A DNA stretch of 64,000 nt, from the NCBI GenBank assembly GCA_002729495.1, contig PBYE01000093.1, positions 62,001 to 126,000 on the forward strand. The letters run 5' to 3'. The position numbers and the translations under genes are program-made. The stretch comes from Chromatiales bacterium. GTDB taxonomy: Bacteria; Pseudomonadota; Gammaproteobacteria; Steroidobacterales; GCA-2729495. This document shows, one piece after another, positions 1 to 9,743 of this stretch. Numbering within the stretch: the stretch's first letter is position 1; each line of letters opens with the position of its first letter. Under the pieces are notes generated by a model. That model had not been told where the DNA came from. It was given only the letters and a program-made list of their open reading frames with translations, and made no database searches.

Positions 1-188
1 CGATACCGTCGGATGTACTCGTTGCCGGAATGGAACCAGGTGCCGACCATAACTGCCTGCAGATTGCAGCCTGGTTAGGCGGGGAAATGATTTACCCGGC
101 CCGTACCTGGTACTCACCAACCATTTTCACTCGCGGCCAAGTAACTGCGCCCGGATTGCCAGGTAGGCATCGCCACCGACAGACTTAA
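1..188 (+). pseudogene. 3' fragment of a second copy of the zinc-ribbon gene at 768-1145
   Basis: Bases 1-98 align without gaps to bases 1027-1124, the 3' part of the gene at 768-1145, with roughly nine differences. The translated frame keeps the conserved stretch (DVLVAGME then CLQIAAWLGGEMIYP), although the first cysteine of the downstream pair is replaced (HNC instead of CHSC). Similarity stops right after MIYP; the frame then runs through unrelated sequence to a TAA at 186-188. The 5' part lies outside the window. Read as a decayed or truncated duplicate. Confidence 0.6.
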
Positions 189-516
189 ATACCTTCTTGG
201 TGTTCCACTGCAAATACTGCCTGGCCTGGGCCAGCGTATAGCCCGAACTGCCCATTTGCCCCGAAACTGCCGGCCCCATGTGGCGCATTAGCGTATAGCG
301 GCCGAACACCCGGCAACCATTAACCAGGTAGGATATTTTCGTAGGCTCGGACGTAAACAAAGCCCGTATGCCGGCCGCCGCTGCAAACTCCGCAACCCGC
401 CGGCTGAAATAGCCCCCCGGAACTGAGGCCACGGTCACCTCCTTACCCAGTATTTCGCTCAGCTTTGCAATACTGCGGGTCCACAAGTAAGCGGGATAGT
501 GTCCGTATTTGGCTGT
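127..516 (-). pseudogene. C-terminal fragment of a polysaccharide deacetylase-like protein
   Basis: The minus-strand frame ending at 127 encodes SVPGGYFSRRVAEFAAAAG followed by IRALFTSEPT. This resembles the last strands of NodB-type polysaccharide deacetylases, which act on exported or cell-wall polysaccharide. The N-terminal catalytic part (the Asp-Asp and His-x3-His metal motifs) is absent. The open frame begins just after a stop codon at 517-519, and the only available start (TTG at 486) falls inside the domain. The 3' end overlaps the fragment at 1-188 in antisense. Most likely a remnant of a gene destroyed by rearrangement; not expected to be functional. Confidence 0.5.
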
Positions 517-612
517 TTATATTATTTATCTGTTCTCAATTTTGCCGGAACTACAGGGTCCGGTACAGCCGGCAGAAGCCTGATAGCGCTCGTTATGTAT
601 AACGCGGGCACA

Positions 613-643
613 AAAAAGCCCCGCTACATGAGCGGGGCTTTTT
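613..643. terminator. Rho-independent terminator, duplicate of the groEL terminator
   Basis: A 13-base stem (AAAAAGCCCCGCT / AGCGGGGCTTTTT) around an ACATG loop, flanked by A and T tracts so that it could work both ways. Bases 608-652 are identical to 1905-1949, the terminator between the membrane-protein gene and groEL. No intact gene now ends here. Confidence 0.8.
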
Positions 644-652
644 GTTTCTTCG

Positions 653-701
653 GGCTTGAATGCAGCTTTCATCATGCCGCTTATACCACCCATGGCAGGC
701 A
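653..701 (-). pseudogene. Remnant of a groEL 3' end
   Basis: The similarity to the groEL tail continues without gaps past the duplicated terminator: 670-701 matches 1967-1998 at 28 of 32 positions. On the minus strand it reads MPAMGGISGMM, equivalent to the Met/Gly-rich GroEL tail, but the TAA stop has become AAA. Beyond about 701 the match is lost. Only about 11 codons of a former second groEL survive. Confidence 0.65.
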
Positions 702-767
702 GGCTCGGGTAGTAGCCGTCTTAACCCGTTAGAATGCGGCGCCACTAGATAGCACCGGGAAAGAACC

Positions 768-1145
768 ATGACCGATCAAACCATAGGGCCTGCTTTCAAC
801 CTGTCTCGCTTTAGCTGCCCGAATTGCGGGGAACTGGCGGAACAGGCCTGGTTCAACACCTACGCAAACCAGATCACGAGTCCCGCGGGAGTGCCGCTGC
901 GAATCGCGGGTGCCGACCTCGAGCGCCTCAGCAGGAATCCCTCTTTCTCCCCGGAAGTACGTCAGCAGAAAGTCGCATACTGGAACCGGGTTAACGAAGG
1001 CCAGGTGTTCCTCGATCGCTGGACGCCGATACAGTCGGATGTATTCGTTGCCGGAATGGAACTAAGTGCCTGCCATAGCTGCCTGCAGATTGCAGTCTGG
1101 TTAGGCGGGGAAATGATTTACCCGCGAGCAGACGTGGTAAAATAG
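768..1145 (+). CDS. Zinc-ribbon protein resembling the N-terminal part of DUF4145 proteins
   Basis: The 125-residue product has a CPNCG motif near residue 17 and a CHSC motif near residue 100, probably one zinc-binding module. The pattern (FxCPxCG, then CxxC, IAVWLGGEMIYP) resembles the front part of proteins that carry a C-terminal DUF4145 domain, a family often found near defence or restriction genes. Here the protein stops eight residues after MIYP, where those proteins normally continue, so it may be truncated. The partial copy at 1-98 diverges at the same point. Function unknown. Confidence 0.55.
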   Translation: MTDQTIGPAFNLSRFSCPNCGELAEQAWFNTYANQITSPAGVPLRIAGADLERLSRNPSFSPEVRQQKVAYWNRVNEGQVFLDRWTPIQSDVFVAGMELSACHSCLQIAVWLGGEMIYPRADVVK

Positions 1146-1211
1146 CTCACAGGTATGGCAATCAGGTCTGATTTCGCCATTCCTGTCTACATCGCAATAA
1201 GCAGCCACAAT

Positions 1212-1856
1212 ATGCTCAAGCTAATTCGAACAGCCCTCGGAGCATTCTTCAAAGCTCTGCCCAGCTGGTTTCGTACACGTTACCTCCGGGTATTGTTGCT
1301 GATACCGATAATATGGTACGTGATTACTTATATGCTGGCGGACGCCAACTTCATGGGCTGGAGTAACGCCAGCACCGCCAAAGATTTCCTGGAAATTGTA
1401 CATCCCTCGCTGCTTGCATCCGGAGTAGCGCTGGGACTGCTCGGCTTTGCTATAACAAAAAATTCCTCGTTGCTATTTATTAGCGTGATGTGCACCTTCG
1501 GCCTGGCGCGTGAGATAGGCGGCCAGGGCACCAGTATCATTCTGTACCTTGGTCTTATCGCGCTGATTACTTACGGATACGCCAACCGGGACAAGGTGCA
1601 AACCCTGCTCCAGTCACGTTTGGCGTCTTCCTGTATGGCGACAACCTTTATTTGCTATCTCGTTTCCCAGCTACTGGACCGGGGCGTTATCAAGAGAATC
1701 GGCTGGCTGTTTATTCAAGACACAACATGGGTGCCCCCCTATTCGTCACAGATTGAGGAAAGCCTTGAGTCCCTTGGTGGCGCCTTCTTGCTGGCGACGG
1801 TGGCAGTTTTGATTGTGCTGGCTATACGGCAGAGAAATCGCAACCGATCAGAGTAA
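1212..1856 (+). CDS. Multi-pass membrane protein of unknown function
   Basis: About 214 residues from the ATG at 1212 (MLKLIRTALG); an in-frame ATG at 1155 would add 19 residues. Hydrophobic stretches follow a basic N-terminus (YLRVLLLIPIIWYVITYML; LLASGVALGLLGFAI; LLFISVMCTFGLA; SIILYLGLIALITYGYA; MATTFICYLVSQLL; AFLLATVAVLIVLAI), suggesting five or six membrane spans and a short Arg/Asn-rich cytoplasmic tail. No recognised family. It lies between the zinc-ribbon gene and the shared groEL terminator, and its stop is 53 bases from that terminator. Confidence 0.55.
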   Translation: MLKLIRTALGAFFKALPSWFRTRYLRVLLLIPIIWYVITYMLADANFMGWSNASTAKDFLEIVHPSLLASGVALGLLGFAITKNSSLLFISVMCTFGLAREIGGQGTSIILYLGLIALITYGYANRDKVQTLLQSRLASSCMATTFICYLVSQLLDRGVIKRIGWLFIQDTTWVPPYSSQIEESLESLGGAFLLATVAVLIVLAIRQRNRNRSE

Positions 1857-1909
1857 GCGAAGCCTGTGGCCCACGCTGTATAGCAGTAGCTGAACGTCAG
1901 TTCAGCACA

Positions 1910-1940
1910 AAAAAGCCCCGCTACATGAGCGGGGCTTTTT
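1910..1940. terminator. Bidirectional rho-independent terminator downstream of groEL
   Basis: A 13-base stem AAAAAGCCCCGCT / AGCGGGGCTTTTT with loop ACATG and A/T tracts on both sides. It lies between two converging genes: the membrane protein (+) ending at 1856 and groEL (-) ending at 1964. It can end transcription in both directions. Confidence 0.9.
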
Positions 1941-1963
1941 GTTTCTTCGAATGGAAGAAGGGC

Positions 1964-3637
<1,674 letters not shown>

Positions 3638-3655
3638 TTAAAAAACAAAAAATAA

Positions 3656-3946
3656 TTAACCTTCGATGACAGCCATGACGTCGTCTTCTTTCATGACCAG
3701 AAGATCTTCGCCATCTACCTTGACCTCGGTACCGCTGTACTTGCCAAACAGGACCTTGTCACCTTTCTTAACATCCAGTGAACGGATGTCGCCGTTCTCG
3801 AGGTGTTTGCCATTGCCGACGGCGATGACTTCACCCTTAATAGGCTTCTCGGTCGCCGAATCCGGGATAACAATCCCGCCGGCAGACATACGCTCTTCTT
3901 CCATGCGCTTTACGATAATCCGATCATGAAGCGGTCGAATATTCAT
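3656..3946 (-). CDS. groES: Co-chaperonin GroES (10 kDa)
   Basis: The 96-residue product forms the heptameric lid of the GroEL chamber. It starts [18 protein letters not shown] and contains the mobile-loop region ([16 protein letters not shown]) that contacts GroEL, then [19 protein letters not shown]. First gene of the groES-groEL operon. The start is preceded by an AGGAG-like site, and upstream lie a sigma-70-type promoter and a CIRCE operator. Confidence 0.98.
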   Translation of the reverse strand: MNIRPLHDRIIVKRMEEERMSAGGIVIPDSATEKPIKGEVIAVGNGKHLENGDIRSLDVKKGDKVLFGKYSGTEVKVDGEDLLVMKEDDVMAVIEG

Positions 3947-4022
3947 TACAGAATCTCCTGATAATCAATCTAATTAGGCACTAACACCTTGATTTAACGG
4001 GCTTAGAGGTCCTTTTTTCTTC

Positions 4023-4049
4023 TTGGCACTCGCCCTGAACGAGTGCTAA
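4023..4049 (-). promoter_or_regulatory. CIRCE operator (HrcA binding site) of groESL
   Basis: TTGGCACTC, nine spacer bases, then GAGTGCTAA: the CIRCE inverted repeat (consensus TTAGCACTC-N9-GAGTGCTAA) with one mismatch. It lies next to the -10 box of the groES promoter, so HrcA binding would block initiation. hrcA is not in the window. Confidence 0.9.
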
Positions 4050-4076
4050 TAATAGTGGCTAAATCCGGGATTTCAA
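4049..4076 (-). promoter_or_regulatory. Promoter of groES-groEL
   Basis: On the minus strand, TTGAAA (4071-4076) and TATTAT (4049-4054) are separated by 16 bases, a good sigma-70 match. Initiation would fall within the CIRCE palindrome just downstream. CTTGAA also resembles a sigma-32 -35 box, but no matching CCCCAT-type -10 was seen. Confidence 0.75.
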
Positions 4077-4174
4077 GGGGTGATCCAGTCCAATGACATT
4101 ATGGGTCCCCCCCGCTATGCTGGCCTCGGTTTCTGGGCTGGGCGCAATATGGCTGTAGGGCAGCAATACACAGG

Positions 4175-4495
4175 ATGAGCGAGGAAAACCTGCTGGTACT
4201 GTGCACCTGCCCCGACAAGGAGGTCGCCGAGTCACTTGCCACCGGATTGGTCGAGGCAGGCCTTGCGGCCTGCGTGAACCGGGTACCCGGGGTCGTTTCC
4301 ATATACAAGTGGCAGGACAAGCTGGAAAAGGATGCCGAGGAGTTGCTGCTGATCAAGACGACCGCGGACGCCTGGGACAAGCTGGAAGCTGAGATCAGGC
4401 GCCTGCACCCCTATGAACTTCCGGAAATTATCGCGGTCCCCATCTCTGCGGGCAGCCACAAGTACCTCAACTGGATCAGGGAAACGACCCGGTAA
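4175..4495 (+). CDS. cutA: Divalent-cation tolerance protein CutA
   Basis: The 106-residue product matches the small trimeric CutA1 family, linked to tolerance of copper and other divalent metals. Typical blocks are LVLCTCPDKEVAESLA at the start, GLAACVNRVPGVVSIYKWQ in the middle and ELPEIIAVPISAGSHKYLNWI near the end. Its TAA shares one base with the dsbD start, so the two are co-transcribed, as in many gammaproteobacteria. Confidence 0.95.
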   Translation: MSEENLLVLCTCPDKEVAESLATGLVEAGLAACVNRVPGVVSIYKWQDKLEKDAEELLLIKTTADAWDKLEAEIRRLHPYELPEIIAVPISAGSHKYLNWIRETTR

Positions 4496-6714
4496 TGCGC
4501 AAGCTTTTTACGACAAAGCGCTTTAGCAACGCGACCGTTCGGCTGAGCGGGTTAGCTTTGCTGCTTGCCTGCTCTGTAGCGACAGCGGCCCAGGACGTCA
4601 AACGTCCCGAAGAAGTGTTTCGATACGACACGCGTGTCGAAGACGGCGCGGTGATCGTCGCCTGGGACATTGAAGAAGGCTACTACCTTTATCGCGACAA
4701 GATGAGTTTCACCGCCGACAGCGAAACATTACTCGGCGACCCACAATTTCCGGCTGGTGAAATTCATTCGGACGAGTTCTTCGGTGAGCAGGTTATTTTC
4801 CGCAACAGGGCAGATGTAGCTATTCCGCTGGAACGAATCAGCAACGGCACACAGACACTTCAGCTTGCTATCAAATCGCAGGGCTGTGCCGACTTCGGTT
4901 TGTGCTATCCACCACAGACATGGAATGCAGAGATTTCCCTGCCGAGTCTTATCAGTTCTGCAGCGGCGGCCGAAAGCAATTTTGATTTCCCGTTCGGGGC
5001 GACCGCTACGGATGATCAGCCGGTTCCGGTGGATGAAGCGTTCCGGGCGCTCGTTACCACACCAGACCCCTTTACTGCCGATGTGGCCTGGAGCATTGCC
5101 CCCGGTTATTACCTGTATCGCAACAGCTTTACCGTGTCTAACCCGGGCGGTGAAGTACAGCTGGGCACGCCCTCGCTTCCGCGCGGTGTCATGGAAATGG
5201 ACGTGGAATTCGGCGAGACCGAAGTTTATTACGATGAAGTCGTCATGCGCGTGCCGATTTCTCGCGCATCACCTGATCCATTGTTTATCGAGCTGAAACT
5301 CGGTTTCCAGGGCTGCAAGAAAGGCAGCATTTGTTATCCGCCGGACATGTATGTTGCTGGCGTCGACCTGCCCCGGGCAACGGCCGAAGACGCAATGTCT
5401 GAACGACTCGCGCCAATATCCGAGCAGGATCGTTTGTTCGGTGTCGTGACCGACGCGAGCCTGCCCGCGATGATGTTTATTTTCCTGGGACTCGGTTTAT
5501 TGCTGGCCTTCACGCCCTGCTGCCTGCCGATGGTGCCTATTTTGTCCGGCATCATCGCGGGCCAGGGGGAGAACGTCACTACTGCAAGAGCATTCTGGTT
5601 ATCACTCAGTTATGTACTCGGCATGGCCTTCACCTACACCATAGCCGGCGCTGTTTTCGGGGCGGCCGGTGGCCAGATACAGGCGGCATTGCAGACACCC
5701 GCGATTATCACCGGTGTCGCAATCCTGTTTATCGTGCTGTCGCTCGCGATGTTTGGCGTTTATGAACTGCAGATGCCCGCATCACTGCAGACGCACCTCA
5801 GCGCACTGGGCAGCAAAGGGAAAGCGGGCAGCTTTATCGGTACCGCTGTTATGGGTGCGGTATCTGCACTGGTTGTCAGTACCTGTGTTGCCCCACCGCT
5901 GGTTGCAGCGTTGGCAGTAATTGCGCAAACCGGTGACGTCGCACGCGGTGCATTCGCCCTGTTTTCGTTAAGCATCGGTATGGGCATACCGCTGCTTATT
6001 TTTGGCGTCTCTGCCGGCAAGCTGCTGCCCAAAGCCGGCGCCTGGATGAACACGGTTAAAGGTATTTTCGGCTTTATGCTGCTCGGGCTTGCGATCTGGA
6101 TGCTCGACCGCATACTGCCGGGCACCGTGATCATGGCCCTCTGGGCCGCTCTGGCGTTGTTTGCCGGCGCCTGGTCGGGAGCGTTTCAAGGGATGGCGAG
6201 ACCGGCAAGCGGCGGTACGATATTTGGCAAGCTTGCCGGAATTCTGCTGGCGATTTATGGCGGCCTGCTCGTCATCGGCACGCTGACCGGCGCTACCAAC
6301 CCGCTGCAACCACTCAGCCGAATTTCGGGAATAACCGATACACATCCTGAACTCAAATTTGAGCGCATAAAAACGGTAGATGATTTCGAAGCAGCCCGGC
6401 TGGCTGCCGCAGCAGCTAGTCAGCCACTCATGCTTGATTTCTATGCCGACTGGTGTGTGTCGTGCAAAGAGATGGAAGCATGGACCTTCACGGACCAGCG
6501 TGTGCACGATGCACTTGCCAATACGGTACTCGTCCAGGCCGATGTTACTGCCAACGATGACGCCGATCAGGCGCTATTAGAGTATTTCAGTATTTTCGGC
6601 CCGCCGACGATCGTGTTCTACGACCGCACCGGCAATGAAGTTAAAGGGCAGCGTGTAATCGGTTATAAAAACTCTGACGACTTCCTCAGCCACCTCGATT
6701 ACGTATTACGATAA
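4495..6714 (+). CDS. dsbD: Thiol:disulfide interchange protein DsbD with two tandem N-terminal domains
   Basis: Inner-membrane protein that carries electrons from cytoplasmic thioredoxin to periplasmic partners. It has 739 residues; the E. coli form has about 565. After a signal peptide (about residues 1-32) come two consecutive DsbD alpha domains, each with a cysteine pair followed by YPP: C131/C137 and C274/C280. The membrane core (about 325-600) carries its two cysteines in FTPCCLPMVP and STCVAPPLVAAL. The C-terminal thioredoxin domain has DFYADWCVSCKEME (C654/C657). The extra alpha domain accounts for the length. It overlaps cutA by one base and is followed after four bases by a TlpA-like gene. 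Confidence 0.95.
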   Translation: MRKLFTTKRFSNATVRLSGLALLLACSVATAAQDVKRPEEVFRYDTRVEDGAVIVAWDIEEGYYLYRDKMSFTADSETLLGDPQFPAGEIHSDEFFGEQVIFRNRADVAIPLERISNGTQTLQLAIKSQGCADFGLCYPPQTWNAEISLPSLISSAAAAESNFDFPFGATATDDQPVPVDEAFRALVTTPDPFTADVAWSIAPGYYLYRNSFTVSNPGGEVQLGTPSLPRGVMEMDVEFGETEVYYDEVVMRVPISRASPDPLFIELKLGFQGCKKGSICYPPDMYVAGVDLPRATAEDAMSERLAPISEQDRLFGVVTDASLPAMMFIFLGLGLLLAFTPCCLPMVPILSGIIAGQGENVTTARAFWLSLSYVLGMAFTYTIAGAVFGAAGGQIQAALQTPAIITGVAILFIVLSLAMFGVYELQMPASLQTHLSALGSKGKAGSFIGTAVMGAVSALVVSTCVAPPLVAALAVIAQTGDVARGAFALFSLSIGMGIPLLIFGVSAGKLLPKAGAWMNTVKGIFGFMLLGLAIWMLDRILPGTVIMALWAALALFAGAWSGAFQGMARPASGGTIFGKLAGILLAIYGGLLVIGTLTGATNPLQPLSRISGITDTHPELKFERIKTVDDFEAARLAAAAASQPLMLDFYADWCVSCKEMEAWTFTDQRVHDALANTVLVQADVTANDDADQALLEYFSIFGPPTIVFYDRTGNEVKGQRVIGYKNSDDFLSHLDYVLR

Positions 6715-6718
6715 GCCT

Positions 6719-7321
6719 ATGCCGTTCCGGATCCGCCAGTTCCTGCTACTGGTCATGCTGCTTTGCTGCGTGATCATAGGCATGCGCGTGTACATAGAGA
6801 TTGCTGCCGATAAACGACCGGAGGGTGTCGGACCTGCACAAGAAGTACCCGGGCAGCTTCCCAAATTCGTGCTCAACGATATCTGGGGTGAACCCACACC
6901 CATCAGTAAATGGTCCGGGAAACCGTTATTGATTAACTTTTGGGCTACGTGGTGCGCGCCCTGCCGGCGCGAGATGCCCTTGCTGCAGGCGTTGCACAAC
7001 GAGCAGCCGGAAAACGGGATACAGGTAGTCGGTATCGCGATCGACTGGCTGCCCGATGTCGAAAGCTATATAGCTGAGTCCGGCATCAGCTACCCGATCC
7101 TCGTCGGCCAGGAAGACGCCATGGCGGTTAGCGGCCTGTTCGGCCTTGAGGGCCTGGGTCTGCCGTTTTCGGTATTGGCCGGTGCTGACGGGCAAATCCT
7201 CACCGTCTACGTGGGTGAACTCGCGGGCGAGCAGATTGCGGCCATGGCAACGATCAGCGCCGAGTACGCCTCGGGCCGGTCAGACCTGGCGGCTGTACGT
7301 GAACGCCTGCGCGAGCTCTGA
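6719..7321 (+). CDS. Membrane-anchored thioredoxin-like protein (TlpA/ResA type)
   Basis: The 200-residue product has an N-terminal membrane anchor (FLLLVMLLCCVIIGM, residues 8-22) and a periplasmic redoxin domain with the active site NFWATWCAPCRREMP (C79/C82). This is typical of TlpA/ResA/CcmG-type reductases that reduce apocytochrome c or other envelope thiols. A proline-containing loop (GLGLPFSVL) corresponds to the cis-Pro region. It lies four bases after dsbD, a likely electron donor. The exact substrate cannot be told from sequence. Confidence 0.88.
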   Translation: MPFRIRQFLLLVMLLCCVIIGMRVYIEIAADKRPEGVGPAQEVPGQLPKFVLNDIWGEPTPISKWSGKPLLINFWATWCAPCRREMPLLQALHNEQPENGIQVVGIAIDWLPDVESYIAESGISYPILVGQEDAMAVSGLFGLEGLGLPFSVLAGADGQILTVYVGELAGEQIAAMATISAEYASGRSDLAAVRERLREL

Positions 7322-7412
7322 AGCCCGCCCGGGCCCCTGATCCGCAAAAAGCTGTAAAAAGGCCGCTAAAATCCGTAAACTTGCGGCCATCTGCAGCTAA
7401 GTCCTACCCCCG

Positions 7413-7850
7413 ATGGCATCAATTCTTCTCATAAACGGCCCCAATCTGAATCTGCTGGGCACCCGGGAACCGGAGCTCTACGGCGCAAACACCCTTGCCG
7501 ATATCGAAGGCAAGCTGACCGCACAGGCAACGGAACTTGGTCACATGCTTGAGTGTGTCCAGAGTAATGCCGAGGCAGAACTGGTCGACCGGGTGCAGGC
7601 TGCCGCTGGTAACGTTGACTTCATCCTGATTAACCCGGGTGCATTTACTCACACGAGCGTTGCATTACGCGATGCGCTGCTCGGCGTTGATATCCCATTT
7701 ATCGAAATTCACATCAGCAACATACATGCACGCGAAGAGTTTCGTCGCCAGTCTTATTTCTCGGATGTAGCAGCGGGAGTTATCGCCGGAATCGGTCCGC
7801 AGGGTTATTCGCTTGCGTTGGAAGCGGCACATGGTTTGCTAAACAGATAG
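7413..7850 (+). CDS. aroQ: 3-dehydroquinate dehydratase, type II
   Basis: The 145-residue product catalyses the third step of the shikimate pathway (3-dehydroquinate to 3-dehydroshikimate). Signatures are [20 protein letters not shown] at the start, [34 protein letters not shown] and [19 protein letters not shown], which together carry the catalytic Tyr, His and Arg residues of the type II dodecameric enzyme. It stands directly before accB-accC, the usual order in gammaproteobacteria. Confidence 0.97.
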   Translation: MASILLINGPNLNLLGTREPELYGANTLADIEGKLTAQATELGHMLECVQSNAEAELVDRVQAAAGNVDFILINPGAFTHTSVALRDALLGVDIPFIEIHISNIHAREEFRRQSYFSDVAAGVIAGIGPQGYSLALEAAHGLLNR

Positions 7851-7884
7851 TTGTCAGTCCGTCAGCCAGGAATATATTCAAGCT

Positions 7885-8343
7885 ATGGATATTAGAAAAG
7901 TAAAAAAACTGATCGAACTGCTGGAAGAATCTGGCATTGCGGAGATAGAAATTACAGAAGGCGAAGAAGCGGTTCGTATCAGCCGCTATCCGGTCAACGC
8001 ACCTGTCGCGACAGCAGTACCGGCCGCGGTCCCCGCACCGGCACCCGCGGCCGCGCCTGTGGCGGCCGAAGCGCCGGCCCCTACCGAAGCGTCTGCCGGT
8101 GAACCCGCCGGCCACAAGGTTGCAGCACCGATGGTCGGTACTTTTTATCGTTCACCGTCCCCCGAGGCCGAGCCCTTTGTAAAGGTCGGCGATAAGATCG
8201 AGGTAGGTGACACGCTTTGTGTTATCGAAGCGATGAAAATGATGAACCAGATTGAAGCTGACACAGCGGGTACGGTTTTATCGATAGAAGTTGAGAACGG
8301 GGAGCCTATCGAATTTGGCCAGACCCTGTTTGTCATCAGCTAA
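7885..8343 (+). CDS. accB: Biotin carboxyl carrier protein of acetyl-CoA carboxylase
   Basis: The 152-residue product carries the biotin of acetyl-CoA carboxylase, the first step of fatty-acid synthesis. The N-terminus ([20 protein letters not shown]) matches AccB. A flexible Ala/Pro-rich linker covers about residues 38-70. The biotinyl domain has the [12 protein letters not shown] motif, with Lys118 as the biotinylation site, and the thumb typical of AccB. Followed by accC after 22 bases. Confidence 0.98.
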   Translation: MDIRKVKKLIELLEESGIAEIEITEGEEAVRISRYPVNAPVATAVPAAVPAPAPAAAPVAAEAPAPTEASAGEPAGHKVAAPMVGTFYRSPSPEAEPFVKVGDKIEVGDTLCVIEAMKMMNQIEADTAGTVLSIEVENGEPIEFGQTLFVIS

Positions 8344-8365
8344 CTTTGATCCGAAAAGAAAAAGA

Positions 8366-9706
8366 ATGCTAGATAAAGTTCTCATAGCGAATCGAGGCGA
8401 AATTGCGCTGCGCATCCAGCGCGCATGCCACGAGCTTGGAATAAAAACTGTAGCCGTGCATTCGACTGCCGATGCACAACTGAAACATGTGCTGATGGCC
8501 GAAGAAACGGTATGCATTGGCCCGGGCCCTTCAGCCGAAAGCTACCTGAACATGCCGGCGATTATCGCAGCAGCCGAAGTTACAGACGCCCAGGCGATTC
8601 ACCCGGGCTACGGATTCCTGTCCGAGAATGCGGACTTCGCTGAACGTGTCGATACGAGCGGCTACCTTTTCGTCGGCCCGTCGCCTGACGTAATCCGGCT
8701 GATGGGCGATAAAATCTCGGCTATAAGAGCCATGAAGGAAGCCGGTGTACCCACCGTGCCTGGCTCTGACGGACCTTTGCCGGAAAATGCAGACGAATGC
8801 CTGAAGATCGCCAGTGATATTGGTTGCCCCATCATTATCAAGGCGGCCGGGGGGGGTGGCGGGCGCGGTATGCGGGTCGTACATACAGAAGCGTCGCTGA
8901 TCAATGCGATCAACCTGACCAGGTCCGAAGCGGGCGCCGCCTTCGGCAACGACATCGTCTACATGGAGAAGTTTCTCGAACGTCCACGTCATATCGAATT
9001 CCAGGTGATTGCCGACTCACACGGCAACGCCGTGCATCTCTTTGAGCGCGACTGCTCCATGCAGCGCCGCCACCAGAAAGTTATAGAAGAAGCGCCTGCA
9101 CCCGGTATCACCGAAGAACAACGCATGCAGATGGGTGAGCGGTGCGCTGAAGCCTGTCGTCAACTCGGTTACGTAAATGCAGGAACCTTTGAATTCCTGT
9201 ACCAGAACGGCGAATTCTATTTCATCGAAATGAATACCCGCCTGCAAGTTGAACACCCGGTAACCGAGATGATTACCGGTGTTGATATTGTAAAAGAACA
9301 GCTCCAGATTGCCGCGGGTGAGCGGCTTAGCTTCAAACAGGAAGACATCGAACTGCGCGGTCACGCGATTGAATGCCGCATAAATGCCGAAGACGCGAAA
9401 ACCTTCGTGCCGTCGCCTGGCCGGGTTGAGACCTGGCACCCAGCGGGTGGCCCCGGTGTACGTGTGGACAGCCACCTGTACAGCGGTTACACGGTGCCTC
9501 CTTTTTACGATTCGATGATCGGCAAACTTATCGTCTGGGGCGATTCACGCAATACTGCCATCGCGCGCATGCAGAATGCACTAAACGAGATGGTGATAGA
9601 CGGCATCAACACGAATATTCTTCTGCACCGCGAGATATTCCAGCACGCTGCCTTTAAGACCGGCGGCACTGATATCCATTACCTGGAAAAACGACTCGGG
9701 CTGTAG
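8366..9706 (+). CDS. accC: Biotin carboxylase subunit of acetyl-CoA carboxylase
   Basis: The 446-residue ATP-grasp enzyme carboxylates the biotin on AccB. The start at 8366 ([17 protein letters not shown]) is preceded by an A/G-rich ribosome site; an upstream in-frame ATG at 8291 would lie inside accB and is unlikely. Visible motifs are the glycine-rich [14 protein letters not shown] loop, [14 protein letters not shown], the catalytic [16 protein letters not shown] and [12 protein letters not shown]. The TAG stop lies inside a short REP-like sequence (9701-9713). Confidence 0.98.
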   Translation: MLDKVLIANRGEIALRIQRACHELGIKTVAVHSTADAQLKHVLMAEETVCIGPGPSAESYLNMPAIIAAAEVTDAQAIHPGYGFLSENADFAERVDTSGYLFVGPSPDVIRLMGDKISAIRAMKEAGVPTVPGSDGPLPENADECLKIASDIGCPIIIKAAGGGGGRGMRVVHTEASLINAINLTRSEAGAAFGNDIVYMEKFLERPRHIEFQVIADSHGNAVHLFERDCSMQRRHQKVIEEAPAPGITEEQRMQMGERCAEACRQLGYVNAGTFEFLYQNGEFYFIEMNTRLQVEHPVTEMITGVDIVKEQLQIAAGERLSFKQEDIELRGHAIECRINAEDAKTFVPSPGRVETWHPAGGPGVRVDSHLYSGYTVPPFYDSMIGKLIVWGDSRNTAIARMQNALNEMVIDGINTNILLHREIFQHAAFKTGGTDIHYLEKRLGL

Positions 9707-9713
9707 GAGCGGG
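9701..9713 (+). repeat. Truncated REP head (CTGTAGGAGCGGG)
   Basis: Thirteen bases matching the head of the REP elements at 15239, 17930 and 25026; the accC stop codon is the TAG within it. No hairpin arm follows, so this is at most a partial element. Confidence 0.4.
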
Positions 9714-9743
9714 TTGCCGGGCAGGAAGCGCCAAGGAGCACGC

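Noticed and set aside
499-732. A 77-codon frame on the plus strand
   Set aside because: It runs through the duplicated terminator hairpin and the groEL remnant; no start signal and no recognisable product.
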